A stretch of DNA of 64,000 nucleotides from Odoribacter sp. (GTDB taxonomy: Bacteria; Bacteroidota; Bacteroidia; Bacteroidales; Prolixibacteraceae): positions 1-64,000 of the forward strand of contig PNOH01000018.1 in assembly GCA_013824715.1 (NCBI GenBank), in the 5' to 3' direction. Shown in pieces: positions 10,598 through 20,593 of this stretch. Numbering within the stretch: position 1 is the stretch's first letter; every line of letters starts with the position of its first letter. Below the pieces are notes generated by a model. It was not told where the DNA came from. It was given only the letters and a program-made list of their open reading frames with translations, and searched no databases. The position numbers and the translations under genes are program-made.

Positions 10598-12136
10598 TTA
10601 TCTTTTCCCCATTCCCGCTTCTTTCCAAACCAACGCGAAGCCAAGCCGGGCAATGTTGGCCATGTTGGCGTAGTTCAACTTTTCAGGAGTATCGCTTGGT
10701 GTATGATAATCAGGATGCAGACCGGTAAAGAAGCCAAGTGATGGGATTCCGGCTTCGCTGAAATGATAATAGTCTCCCCTTTTCAGCATTCTTTCCTGTT
10801 TGAAAGGATAGTCGAACGCAATACTTAGAGATGGAGAATAGCGATTGGCCAGGTCTGAAATTACATTCTTAAATTGTTCTGCCTTCTTATCAATCGGTAA
10901 AACATAAACAAATGCTTTTTCTTCGAGATGAAGGCTGTCACACCTTCCAATCATATCGAGATTGAGGTAAAGCGAAGTGCTGCTTATTCTATAAGCCGGA
11001 TTTTGAACGTATTTTTGTGAACCGAGCGTTCCCCATTCTTCTCCTCCCCAAAAAGCGAACAGAATGTTCTTTTCAGGAATATACCTTTCTTTTTCGGCTT
11101 GTTTAAAGGCTTCAGCAATTTCGAGCAAGGCTGAAACTCCTGACGCGTCGTCGTCGGCGCCCGGTAAATAAGTGCTGTCAGTCTTCCCGGAATGGTCGTA
11201 GTGTGCTCCCAGAATAATTACTTCATCCTTTTTCCGGCCTTCGATAAAACCAAGTACATTTTGAGTTTTCCGGAAGAATCGGAAAGTTTGAAAGGTACAG
11301 TTCAATGTCCCTTCAAAAATGCCTGCCGGTGATTTTCCCTGATTAATGCTGTTTTTAATCAAATCAGTGAAATCCTGCGGGTTAGTAAAAAACAGTTTCG
11401 CAAGTTTATTTTCGTTGAAAAAGGTAAACAACATTGAATCTTGTGGATAGGCATACTCCGAATTTATTATTCCAGCAGCAACGGAATTCGGACGTTTGAT
11501 GTTTGCTTTAACCCATTTTGCTCCATCATCAAATTGCTTCTGGTTTTGCAGAAAAATTATTCCTGAAGCTCCATGCGCTTTTGCAATCCTTGTTTTATAA
11601 GGCAAGGCTTCCAGTGAATCAATTTTTGCTGAATCTACTGTGACCAGGTTAATCCCCTGATCGTTTACCGGTTGACCACCACTGATAACAACCGTTTTGC
11701 CTTTCACATCAATTCCTGCATAATCGGAATAGTTCGGATGATCGATGCCAAATCCTGCATAAATGATCGAAATTTTTTGGCCGTTTGAAAAGTGAAACCA
11801 ATATGGGCCACCGAAATCGTCCCAATATTTCAAGGTCGCATTCGGATTCGAAAACTCAAATTTTGAAAGGCTATCAAAAGGAATAGATAAATCAACCTGG
11901 TAATTGGCAGTGGTCTTTTTTAGCTGAAGCTCGTTCAACCGGGTTGAAATATAATTAGCGGCAATTTTTTCGCCACTGGTACTAAATTCACGGCCTTCAA
12001 ACTCGGGCGATGCCAATTTTTCAACCGTAGTTCGAAGTTCTTCAGAAGTAATGGAATTGCAGAATTTAGCAATTGGATCTTGTGAAAATGCCGGGCAAGT
12101 AATGAACCCGAAAAAAAGAAAGAGTAAGTTTTTCAT
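10598..12136 (-). CDS. M28 family metallopeptidase with PA domain
   Basis: 'VIILGAHYDHSG...PGADDDASGVSALLEIA...FWGGEEWGTLGS' M28 motifs; start at MKNLLFLFFG. Confidence 0.88.
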   Translation of the reverse strand: MKNLLFLFFGFITCPAFSQDPIAKFCNSITSEELRTTVEKLASPEFEGREFSTSGEKIAANYISTRLNELQLKKTTANYQVDLSIPFDSLSKFEFSNPNATLKYWDDFGGPYWFHFSNGQKISIIYAGFGIDHPNYSDYAGIDVKGKTVVISGGQPVNDQGINLVTVDSAKIDSLEALPYKTRIAKAHGASGIIFLQNQKQFDDGAKWVKANIKRPNSVAAGIINSEYAYPQDSMLFTFFNENKLAKLFFTNPQDFTDLIKNSINQGKSPAGIFEGTLNCTFQTFRFFRKTQNVLGFIEGRKKDEVIILGAHYDHSGKTDSTYLPGADDDASGVSALLEIAEAFKQAEKERYIPEKNILFAFWGGEEWGTLGSQKYVQNPAYRISSTSLYLNLDMIGRCDSLHLEEKAFVYVLPIDKKAEQFKNVISDLANRYSPSLSIAFDYPFKQERMLKRGDYYHFSEAGIPSLGFFTGLHPDYHTPSDTPEKLNYANMANIARLGFALVWKEAGMGKR

Positions 12137-12293
12137 GAGATGGAGGATCAAAGGTAAATTCTAAAATTCATTTTCAAAACCATCAATCATACGCAACTGA
12201 TTTTAAATAAGTTCCGGCCACACAGGTATAATCCATGAAGCCGGAACAAGGAATTATTCGCAAAAACAATTCAATCAATTTGTAAATAAACAG

Positions 12294-12869
12294 TTAACGT
12301 AGATATTCCATATACCCATCAGCTTTCCAGCAATTTGTTCCGGCAACACGGTCAACGGCTCCAATCATATTAACGACACCACTCGCCCCTTTAAATTTTC
12401 CGGTTCCTGAAAACATGGTAACTTCACCGATATAAGTCCAATCGGCTAACGAAGTTTTTCCCCACCAGGTAATTGGATAGTTATCTCCGTTGGCGGCAGT
12501 CATAATTCCAATTCCTTTCTGTAAAAGGAAATACTTAAAGTTTTCAGGACTGGTCCCTTCTATCACCAACTCAAGCGTTTTAACTTCACATATACTCTTT
12601 TCTGTAATTACATTACCCATGTGAGTAGCTTGTCCGCTAACAAACATTTTACTGGGTAACCAGCTATTAGGATCATTCGGGTCAAGTCCGGGAATAGGAA
12701 TGAGCATTGGAGTTGAAGTCAAGTCAGGAGTGGCGCAAAAGTCAGCTTTCATCGGAACCGGCACTTTGGCTTTTTTCAGCATTAAATCTTCTTCCTGAAC
12801 AAACTGGTCTTTGTTACAGGCAACAAGCATCATCATCAAAACCATACAAAAGGAAATCAGTGTTTTCAT
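12294..12869 (-). CDS. Hypothetical lipoprotein
   Basis: Lipobox-like 'LMMMLVAC'; no family recognised. Confidence 0.6.
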   Translation of the reverse strand: MKTLISFCMVLMMMLVACNKDQFVQEEDLMLKKAKVPVPMKADFCATPDLTSTPMLIPIPGLDPNDPNSWLPSKMFVSGQATHMGNVITEKSICEVKTLELVIEGTSPENFKYFLLQKGIGIMTAANGDNYPITWWGKTSLADWTYIGEVTMFSGTGKFKGASGVVNMIGAVDRVAGTNCWKADGYMEYLR

Positions 12870-13016
12870 AATCCGAAATTTTTAGGTTAATAACTCAGAT
12901 TTTTACCCAAATTTCCGACAAATCAAGGTTTCAGGTTTTGCCCTGCATTTCTATTTTTTTGCTGTGCGTTCCAAGTTGGATTTTATGATTCAATTTATGA
13001 CTGGAAGCAGGTCGGA

Positions 13017-13631
13017 TTATTCTTTATCAACCCGGAATGAATATTCCTGATCTCCGGCCGAAAGAATAACTTCGTAGTTTCCCTTTTCAAGTCGGGAAAG
13101 GTTAATACCTTCTGTTACACTGAAAGTTTTACCAAGTTCTTTGGAGTATAACAACTGATTCTTTTTCAGAAAATACAGGGTCAGGTTTTCTTTGGGGAAA
13201 TTCAGGTAAGTACATCTCAGAATTCCGTCCTGATAACCGAAAAAAGGTTTTAGCTTGGTTTTTTCCTTTCCAACCTTAATCCCTTCGTCAGTCTTTCGGA
13301 ATGTGCGTTCGGTTGTTATATCCTGACTCACCGCTTTAAGCGTATATTTGCCATCTTCAAGTGCTGAAAGATCAAATTCAGTAAGGTAATCTTCGGTTGG
13401 TTCAAGGTTTTCTTTGGAATAAAAAATCCTACCTTCTTCATTTGCAACTGAAATACTGAAATTACTGTTGCAGCACGTTGATACTGCAATTATCGCTTTT
13501 TTTGCTGAGGCGGAAAGAATGTTTACACTCAGGTTTCCTGCAGCGAATAAGGTGTTGGCAAATGCTGCAAAGGCAAACACCAGGGTTACTTTTAAAATTG
13601 TTTTCATGACTTTCGTTTTTAAATTGTTCAT
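13017..13631 (-). CDS. Secreted hypothetical protein with Ig-like / T9SS-like C-terminal pattern
   Basis: Signal peptide and beta-rich 'SLEKGNYEVILSAGDQEYSFRV'-like pattern. Confidence 0.5.
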   Translation of the reverse strand: MNNLKTKVMKTILKVTLVFAFAAFANTLFAAGNLSVNILSASAKKAIIAVSTCCNSNFSISVANEEGRIFYSKENLEPTEDYLTEFDLSALEDGKYTLKAVSQDITTERTFRKTDEGIKVGKEKTKLKPFFGYQDGILRCTYLNFPKENLTLYFLKKNQLLYSKELGKTFSVTEGINLSRLEKGNYEVILSAGDQEYSFRVDKE

Positions 13632-13851
13632 CGTTTTTGAGTTTATACCTGAACAAATTTAAAGTCATGTACCTGAACTGCTTTTCCCAGGCATCTCAAA
13701 TTATTTGCCTTAAATCTCAATATTAGGATGTTCCAAAGTTAATACCTGGAGATTTGTCCTAAATTTTAGTTTAAAAAGGAAGTTAATTAACGATATATGT
13801 GTCCTTCGTCTCACAATTTTGCCGAGGGTCTCAAAAACAAAAAGGAGGAGC

Positions 13852-16029
13852 TTATTTCCCGACCGCGCTTGGGTTCACTCCGAACTGATCTTTAAAAGCC
13901 CGGCTAAAATGTGAGAGATTTTTAAACCCAACGGCCCAGGCTACTTCTGAAACATTCATGACCGTTGTTTGCAGCAGGTTTTGGGCCTTGTATAACCGTA
14001 AAGTCCAGAAGTAATCGATAACCGATTTATTGGTGAGTGATTTGAATTTGCGGTACAGTTGAGAACGGCTCATTCCAAGTACCCGGCTAAGCTTATGCAC
14101 ATCGAAGTTGTCGTCGCCCAGATTCTCCTCCATGACCGACCTGATCTTTTGAATAAATGAGTCTTCCAGGGTTTCAGGCAGGTTGTCAGTAATTACCTGC
14201 TCTCCGGCGGCATAACGATCATGTAAAATATGGCGTAATTCGATCAGTTTTCTTAACCGGATGAGCAATTCATTTTCATTAAATGGCTTGGCTATGTAAT
14301 CGTCGGCGCCCTTATCCAGACCTGCCAGCCGTGAATCAATATCGGCTTTGGCAGTGAGCATCACCACCGGAATATGGCTGGTCCGGATATCATTTTTCAA
14401 AATATCCAACATTCTGATACCATCCATGACCGGCATCATGACATCGGAAACTATGATATCAGGAATAAGTTCGAATGCTTTTTGCAGCCCAAGCTCACCG
14501 TTTGGAGCAAATTCCAAACGATAAAATTTTTGCAGTAGCGCCTTTAAATAAAGTTTCAGGTCACCACTGTCTTCAACCACCAGTAATATGGGCAATTCGC
14601 TGCCTGAAATTTCTGTCCCGAATAATTCTTTCTGATTATATTCTGAATAATTAGATTGAATAATATTTTCCACAATAAAATTTTCACCAGGGATGATTTC
14701 CTTTTCAGGGGCATTATTTGTAACCGGTAAAATAACCGTAAAGGTTGTTCCTGAAAGTGGGGTACTGGTGACATTAATTGATCCGCCAAAGAACACCACC
14801 AGTTCTTTAACCAAGGCCAACCCAAGCCCGGTGCCGGCTTCCCTGATTTCCTGCTCGTCTTCTATACGGAAAAAACGGTCGAAAATATAAGGCAAATGCT
14901 CTGGCGGGATTCCCGGCCCATTGTCGCTGACTTTGACACAAAATCCATTCTGGTCTTTCAATTGACCTGCCCACAGTTCCACCGTTCCGTCGATGGGAGT
15001 GTATTTCAGGGCATTCGACAGCAGGTTTGAAACTATATACATGATTTTTTCCTGATCAAAATCCATCACGAAATGCCTGTTTTCAGGAATGAATTTCAAT
15101 TGTATTTTCTTGCTGTGGGCGAGCGAGGTAAACGAATCGGACAAATATTTCAGATAATTGACAATATCAGACTGAATATGATGAACTGGCATTGCACCTG
15201 CTTCAAGTTTTGATAAATCAAGAATCTGATTCACTAAAGCCAGTAAATTCCGGGTCTGATTCTCAATCTTTCCAGTACCTTTTTCTATCCATTCCTCCGG
15301 ATTGGTTTTAATCAGATTAGTCATTCCCTGAATAATGGTTAACGGAGTGCGAAATTCGTGGGTAATGTTGGTGAACAGCTTATTCTTGGCTTCGTTCACT
15401 TCCAATAGTTTGCCGGCCTCCAGATTTTCGATATGCGATTGCTGTGAAAAAAAGATGATGGTGAGATAAAAGATAAATAGCGACATTGACAATGTATTCA
15501 TCAGGAATACTATGGCATTGATTCTTGGAGTAATTTCCTTCGGAACTGTTAACCAGGGAACTAACAGACCAGCGAGAATTACAATAATAGTAAAGAGAGA
15601 AAACAAAAAAACGGTAATCTTCGTGTTTTGAAGTGGAACAGATGAAAGCACAAATGCAAGACAGGCAAAGATTAATCCGGCCGAAGTAGCAATTCCTCCC
15701 AATTTTAAAATGAAATAAAACGTTAGCAATAATAACGCGGTCAGATGTAAAACAAAATACAGGTTAAACCCATCAATAAGTTTTGGCGAAACAAATAGCG
15801 CCAACACTAGGATAATCATTAAGATATATCCATAATTAATTAACAAATTAAGCGCCTGCGGGAAAAAAATTAGAAAAGCCAATGTGTGTACAATTACATG
15901 GATAATTCCAAATACAGTGCCTATCCACATTGTTTTCCGGGTATTCAGCGTTTTTGGGTCGCAGCCAGGGTAGTTGACCAACTGCTCGATCCATGAATTT
16001 GATTTCTGAAAAAGATATTTTGCCTTCAT
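13852..16029 (-). CDS. Hybrid sensor histidine kinase / response regulator / AraC-type DNA-binding protein
   Basis: HisKA 'NITHEFRTPLTIIQG', HATPase 'GTGLGLALVKEL', receiver 'DIIVSDVMMPVMDG', C-terminal AraC HTH. Confidence 0.92.
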   Translation of the reverse strand: MKAKYLFQKSNSWIEQLVNYPGCDPKTLNTRKTMWIGTVFGIIHVIVHTLAFLIFFPQALNLLINYGYILMIILVLALFVSPKLIDGFNLYFVLHLTALLLLTFYFILKLGGIATSAGLIFACLAFVLSSVPLQNTKITVFLFSLFTIIVILAGLLVPWLTVPKEITPRINAIVFLMNTLSMSLFIFYLTIIFFSQQSHIENLEAGKLLEVNEAKNKLFTNITHEFRTPLTIIQGMTNLIKTNPEEWIEKGTGKIENQTRNLLALVNQILDLSKLEAGAMPVHHIQSDIVNYLKYLSDSFTSLAHSKKIQLKFIPENRHFVMDFDQEKIMYIVSNLLSNALKYTPIDGTVELWAGQLKDQNGFCVKVSDNGPGIPPEHLPYIFDRFFRIEDEQEIREAGTGLGLALVKELVVFFGGSINVTSTPLSGTTFTVILPVTNNAPEKEIIPGENFIVENIIQSNYSEYNQKELFGTEISGSELPILLVVEDSGDLKLYLKALLQKFYRLEFAPNGELGLQKAFELIPDIIVSDVMMPVMDGIRMLDILKNDIRTSHIPVVMLTAKADIDSRLAGLDKGADDYIAKPFNENELLIRLRKLIELRHILHDRYAAGEQVITDNLPETLEDSFIQKIRSVMEENLGDDNFDVHKLSRVLGMSRSQLYRKFKSLTNKSVIDYFWTLRLYKAQNLLQTTVMNVSEVAWAVGFKNLSHFSRAFKDQFGVNPSAVGK

Positions 16030-16112
16030 ACCTTTCCTTTTTATGAGCTATCTAAAGTTACGAAATACTTTCCATATAAATAGCAGATATTCAGACTGTA
16101 TGTAACGAATAA

Positions 16113-17132
16113 TCACTCATTGGCTTCTTTCGTCACCCACTCCGGTTGAATCCCTTCCTTTTCAGTCCATTTTTTTAACCGATCGGCTGTTTCAGCGAAA
16201 GCAATCAAAAAACCGCCACCACCCGAACCCAGGAGTTTAATAAAAACCTTTTCGACAAGAGCCTCTGAAATAACAATATGGAAATTTTCAGGGATCATTC
16301 GTCTGAAATACTGCACTTGAAAGTAAATCAACTGCTCCAGATAAAGAAAAAAGTATTGACGATTACCATTCAGTAAGGATTTGATACAACCATTGTTGGC
16401 AGGAATAAATTGTCTTTCGAACGCCATTTCAAACTCCGGAACTTTAAACCGGTCAAAAAAATGCTGAACCAATGGCCCGGTTTCGCCTGTAGTTTGGGTA
16501 TCAATTAAAGCCACAGCAATGCCAGTTTGATTCAGGTCAAACTCAAGGGGAACAATCTGTTTTTCAGAGTCTATTAAAATTGGTCGATTCAAATAGGAAA
16601 TCAGCGGGTCGAGGCCCGAACTCCTGCCATGAAAAAAACTTTCGAGTACCGCAAAGTCGGCTTTCAGAATTTCATGAGATGGTTCATTTTCAGGATTGGG
16701 AACAACCGCGAACTTGTTGAAAAGCGCCGCTACCAATGCTCCCGAACTGCCCACTCCATATTGCTGTGGTATGGTGGAATTGAAAAACAATCCGCTATCC
16801 AGATCATTTTTCAGGCTTTCCAGATCGAAAGAAAAATGCAGCTTTTGGATTGAATTGCCCGATTTCAGATACTCATAAAACTTCCGGATTTCGGCAGTGC
16901 TTTCCAAATGAGAATGATCCGGATCAAAATCCAGAAAACCCGAAAACCTTGGGAACGGAACCGATAATGCCATTGCATCGTACATCAGCCCATATTCGCC
17001 AAAGAGGAGAAGCTTCGAGTTAAAAGAAGAGCCCCTCTCCAACCTCTCCCCAAAAGGGAGAATAGCCCCTTCCCCAACCCTTCCCCAAAGGGGAAGGGAG
17101 TTTGGACTTGAAGATTCGGGTAAGTTTTTCAT
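16113..17132 (-). CDS. Mevalonate kinase (GHMP family)
   Basis: 'KLLLFGEYGLMYDAMALSVP', 'QYGVGSSGALVAALF', 'LLGSGGGGFLIAF'. Confidence 0.8.
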   Translation of the reverse strand: MKNLPESSSPNSLPLWGRVGEGAILPFGERLERGSSFNSKLLLFGEYGLMYDAMALSVPFPRFSGFLDFDPDHSHLESTAEIRKFYEYLKSGNSIQKLHFSFDLESLKNDLDSGLFFNSTIPQQYGVGSSGALVAALFNKFAVVPNPENEPSHEILKADFAVLESFFHGRSSGLDPLISYLNRPILIDSEKQIVPLEFDLNQTGIAVALIDTQTTGETGPLVQHFFDRFKVPEFEMAFERQFIPANNGCIKSLLNGNRQYFFLYLEQLIYFQVQYFRRMIPENFHIVISEALVEKVFIKLLGSGGGGFLIAFAETADRLKKWTEKEGIQPEWVTKEANE

Positions 17133-18235
17133 GAAATGAGTTTTTCAAAAATGCAATCATCTACAAATACCGATTCTTTCACCCCTCTTTTGGAGGGGTT
17201 GGGGGAGGCTTCTCCAATCCGGTCATCAATCCACTTTCCGTTTTCGCAGAAAACAAGCAACTCTTCTTCGATAAAAGCCTTCACATCCAATTCGTTCTCC
17301 TCGAAATACAGCAGATGAATATTTGGTCCGGCATCGATGGTAAAACACACCGGAATACCTGATTTATCCCTAAACCTGCGAATCCTGCTGATCAATTCCA
17401 GACTATTCGGTTTTAGTAAAATAAACGAAGGATAGGAAGTCATCATTAAGGCGTGTAAACTCAGTGCCTCATTTTCAACCACCGTGATAAATTTTTCCTG
17501 ATCGCCTGAGAGAAAAGCGAGATAAAGTTCATTGATATTTTCGTGCGCCTGTGCAATGCGCGAACGCTGATAAATGTGCCCTTCCATCAGGCGATGTCCA
17601 ACTGAACTTGCCACCTCTTTTGTTCCCGAATCAACCAACAGAATGGCATCCCGAAGACCTGAAAATACCGGAGAGATTCCTTCTGTAACCGGAATCGCAT
17701 ATTCGTCGCTTGACGATTCAAACAACTTGGTTTTTCCCCAAATAGAAAATACCGGATACACCGACCGGCAGGCGCTCCCGCTGCCCATGCGCGCCAATAT
17801 CGAAGCCTTTTGCCAAAATTCAGGACTATCCATTTCTTTTCCTGAAAAGGCAAAATCGAGTTCAGTCAAACACAAAGCCAGCGCCCCAAACGAAGAAGCC
17901 GACGAAGCAATTCCAGCCGAATGAGGAAAACTATTGCGACTGTGAATCCGAATATTGTATTTATTCAACCAGGGCAATTCTGCCGAAACATGATCAAGGT
18001 ATTTTTCGATTCGATCACCAAACGAACCCACTACTCCTTCAAAATAAAACTCTAGTTTTTGGTTGCCATCTTTATGCAACTCAACCGATGTTTCGGTAAA
18101 AGCATTCTGAAGTACAAAACTCAATGACGGGTTCATCGGTTTCTGAAAATCGTGTTTGCCCCAGTATTTTACCAATGCTATATTCGATGGACACCGCCAC
18201 TTGCTCAAATACTGATGTTTGGCTTTTCCGCTCAT
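17129..18235 (-). CDS. mvaD: Diphosphomevalonate decarboxylase
   Basis: 'RCPSNIALVKYWGKHD...NPSLSF', 'NSFPHSAGIASSASSFGALALCL', 'MGSGSACRSVY'; start likely MSGKAKHQYLSKW rather than ORF-track 18268. Confidence 0.88.
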   Translation of the reverse strand: MSGKAKHQYLSKWRCPSNIALVKYWGKHDFQKPMNPSLSFVLQNAFTETSVELHKDGNQKLEFYFEGVVGSFGDRIEKYLDHVSAELPWLNKYNIRIHSRNSFPHSAGIASSASSFGALALCLTELDFAFSGKEMDSPEFWQKASILARMGSGSACRSVYPVFSIWGKTKLFESSSDEYAIPVTEGISPVFSGLRDAILLVDSGTKEVASSVGHRLMEGHIYQRSRIAQAHENINELYLAFLSGDQEKFITVVENEALSLHALMMTSYPSFILLKPNSLELISRIRRFRDKSGIPVCFTIDAGPNIHLLYFEENELDVKAFIEEELLVFCENGKWIDDRIGEASPNPSKRGVKESVFVDDCIFEKLIS

Positions 18236-18237
18236 GC

Positions 18238-19158
18238 TTATTTCCGTTTTAAAATCAGATCGTGCCATCTAAACATAGTGCTTAATCCTTTGTTTGCAAA
18301 GTATTTTTTTACTCCTGAAAAAGGAAGTTCAGTCGAGACCAAATAGAAATCGCCACCCCAGGCACCGAGTGATTTAATTTCACCGTCAAAATCGGGGAAA
18401 CAAGCTGATTTTATTGGCGATTGTCCGATAAGGCTGCCAATCAGCTTCTCGTGCTGAACGATTAATTGGTTAAATTCTTCCTGTTCCCGGCAAACTGCAA
18501 ATTCTACAGAAAGCGCCGACATTCCGGCAATTAACTGTTCTGAAACTTTTTTTTCTTTCAGGAAAGCGCCGACTTCTGCAGATGTTTTTTTCTTTAGCCC
18601 GGAATAAACAAGAAATAATTGATCGGCAAATGGATAATTCAAAGTAACGGGTAAAACAGCCTTATTCCTGCCATAGATAATCGGTCCGTTAGCCGTTGCA
18701 CAGGCAATATCGAATCCAGAACCATTAAAAATCAGTTCATTCAATATATAAGGATCAACTCCGGCCCACTGCGAAAGCAAACTGATCAGCGTACTGCTGC
18801 TGCCAAAACCCCACTCCGGATTGGATTCCAGCATGGTTTCGAATTTCGTTCCGGCTTTAAGCACAAATCGTGGATCAAGAGTTTTGATGGTTTTAAACAG
18901 TTGCCTGAGAACATCCGATTTTTCCTGATCGCTTGTTTCCAAAACTCTAAAATCATCAGGATTCAGAACACATTTAAACCAAATATTATCCTGAAAATTG
19001 GCCTGCCAAAGAATTGTTTGTGGATTGTCGACTTCCGAAACCACCATTTGCTGACCAACTTTCAGCGGCAAAGCAATCGCCTTTGCCCCGTGAAGAACCA
19101 GATATTCTCCGGTTAAAAGCAACTTGCCGTTGGCGCGATATGTTGTAGAAAAAGACAA
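18238..19158 (-). CDS. GYDIA-type GHMP kinase; candidate phosphomevalonate kinase in this cluster
   Basis: 'NGKLLLTGEYLVLHGAKAIALPL', 'EWGFGSSSTLISLLSQWAG'; position in mevalonate block. Confidence 0.75.
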   Translation of the reverse strand: MSFSTTYRANGKLLLTGEYLVLHGAKAIALPLKVGQQMVVSEVDNPQTILWQANFQDNIWFKCVLNPDDFRVLETSDQEKSDVLRQLFKTIKTLDPRFVLKAGTKFETMLESNPEWGFGSSSTLISLLSQWAGVDPYILNELIFNGSGFDIACATANGPIIYGRNKAVLPVTLNYPFADQLFLVYSGLKKKTSAEVGAFLKEKKVSEQLIAGMSALSVEFAVCREQEEFNQLIVQHEKLIGSLIGQSPIKSACFPDFDGEIKSLGAWGGDFYLVSTELPFSGVKKYFANKGLSTMFRWHDLILKRK

Positions 19159-19171
19159 TAGTTACATTTTT

Positions 19172-19268
19172 TTACTCCGTGAAACTCTGCGGTATTTCTC
19201 TGTGTACTCTGTGGTAAAAAAAATAAACCACAGAGTTAACGGAGTTTTCACAGAGTTACACAGAGAAG
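19172..19268. repeat. Intergenic inverted repeat of the 'ACTCTGTGGT / TCTCTGTGT' type
   Basis: tctctgtgtactctgtggt ... accacagagttaacggagttttcacagagttacacagaga. Confidence 0.7.
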
Positions 19269-19276
19269 TATTTTAC

Positions 19277-20593
19277 TTAGTTAATTGTTAACCAATATTC
19301 TTCGACGGCTGAATAGGACACGGTTTTATCCTGAAAATACTGTTGTATTTCAGCCCGGTTCACCTCCGGAATTTGCAACTGGTTCATGATGTTGCTCAGG
19401 TGCATTTTCATGTGGCCCTGCTGGATACCAACCGAAACCAGGGCTTTGACCGCCCCAAAATTCGATGCCAGTCCGGCCACAGCCAGGTACATCATCAGTT
19501 CTTTGGCTGAAGGATTATCCAGAATTTTCATGGCCAGTTTTGCCATTGGATGAACCGCAGTCACACCGCCAACCACACCAACAGCCAAAGCCAGTTCGAT
19601 GCTGAACCTGAACTTCCCATCCTGAAGCTGAATATCAGTCAATCCGGCATAAAGACCATTCCGCGCAGCAAAAGCGTGTCCGCAGGCTTCAATCGCACGA
19701 AAATCATTTCCTGTGGCTATTGCCAATGCATCAATACCGTTGAAAATGCCTTTATTATGAGTCACTGCCCTCGAAACATCAACCTGAGAAATTCGGATGG
19801 CCTGCTCAAATTTCCGGGCAAACAACTCACATTCCTGAGGCAGTTTTCCATCAAGTAAATTAGTCACCCGACATTCAACCCAGGCACGAACCCGACTTTC
19901 AGGAGTATAATTAGATAAAATAGCCATGATGATTTCGCATTCACGATTGTTCACCGAGACTTTTCCGCTGGTCCTGAAATATTCCTGAAGGCTTTTACCG
20001 AACTGTTCCAGGCACGAATTGATAAAGTTTGCGCCCATCGCGTCACAGGTTTCAAAACCCACATCCAATTGAAAATAGTTTGGTAGTATCTGTGGTAATG
20101 ATTTCAGTTCAATCCCTGTAATTCCACCGCCACGCTGCTTCATTTTGGTTGTTAGAAAATCACTTTCAGCCAATAGCTTTGACCGGATTTCAGGAAAAAG
20201 CGATCGCAAATATTCGGGATTTCCGTTCCAGATGAAATGGACCTGCCCTTTCTTTTCAGTGCCCAGAACTTCGGCATGAAGGCCTCCGCGTCGAGCCCAA
20301 TATCCAGCAGCATTTGCCAATGCAGCCACGACCGAACTCTCTTCGGAAACCAACGGAAAAAACAGATTTTTACCGTTCACCACAAAATTGGGAGCAATTG
20401 TAAAAGGAAGATGAAAACTGGAAACAGGATTTTCGCTCATATCTTCAATGAGTTTTTGGATAGAGACATCAGAGTTTTCAAAGGTTGCCAGCCATTTGTC
20501 CAGGTCTTCCTGAAAACCATATTTTCGGATCAGCGCGTCAATGCGCTCTTGTTTGTTGAACTTCGAAAATCCTTGAATAATGGAATCATCCAT
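19277..20593 (-). CDS. Hydroxymethylglutaryl-CoA reductase, class II/degradative-type
   Basis: 'GFSKFNKQERIDALIRKYG', 'VNSCLE..', 'THNKGIFNGIDALAIATGNDFRAIEA', 'LASNFGAVKALVSVGIQQGHMKMHL'. Confidence 0.88.
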   Translation of the reverse strand: MDDSIIQGFSKFNKQERIDALIRKYGFQEDLDKWLATFENSDVSIQKLIEDMSENPVSSFHLPFTIAPNFVVNGKNLFFPLVSEESSVVAALANAAGYWARRGGLHAEVLGTEKKGQVHFIWNGNPEYLRSLFPEIRSKLLAESDFLTTKMKQRGGGITGIELKSLPQILPNYFQLDVGFETCDAMGANFINSCLEQFGKSLQEYFRTSGKVSVNNRECEIIMAILSNYTPESRVRAWVECRVTNLLDGKLPQECELFARKFEQAIRISQVDVSRAVTHNKGIFNGIDALAIATGNDFRAIEACGHAFAARNGLYAGLTDIQLQDGKFRFSIELALAVGVVGGVTAVHPMAKLAMKILDNPSAKELMMYLAVAGLASNFGAVKALVSVGIQQGHMKMHLSNIMNQLQIPEVNRAEIQQYFQDKTVSYSAVEEYWLTIN

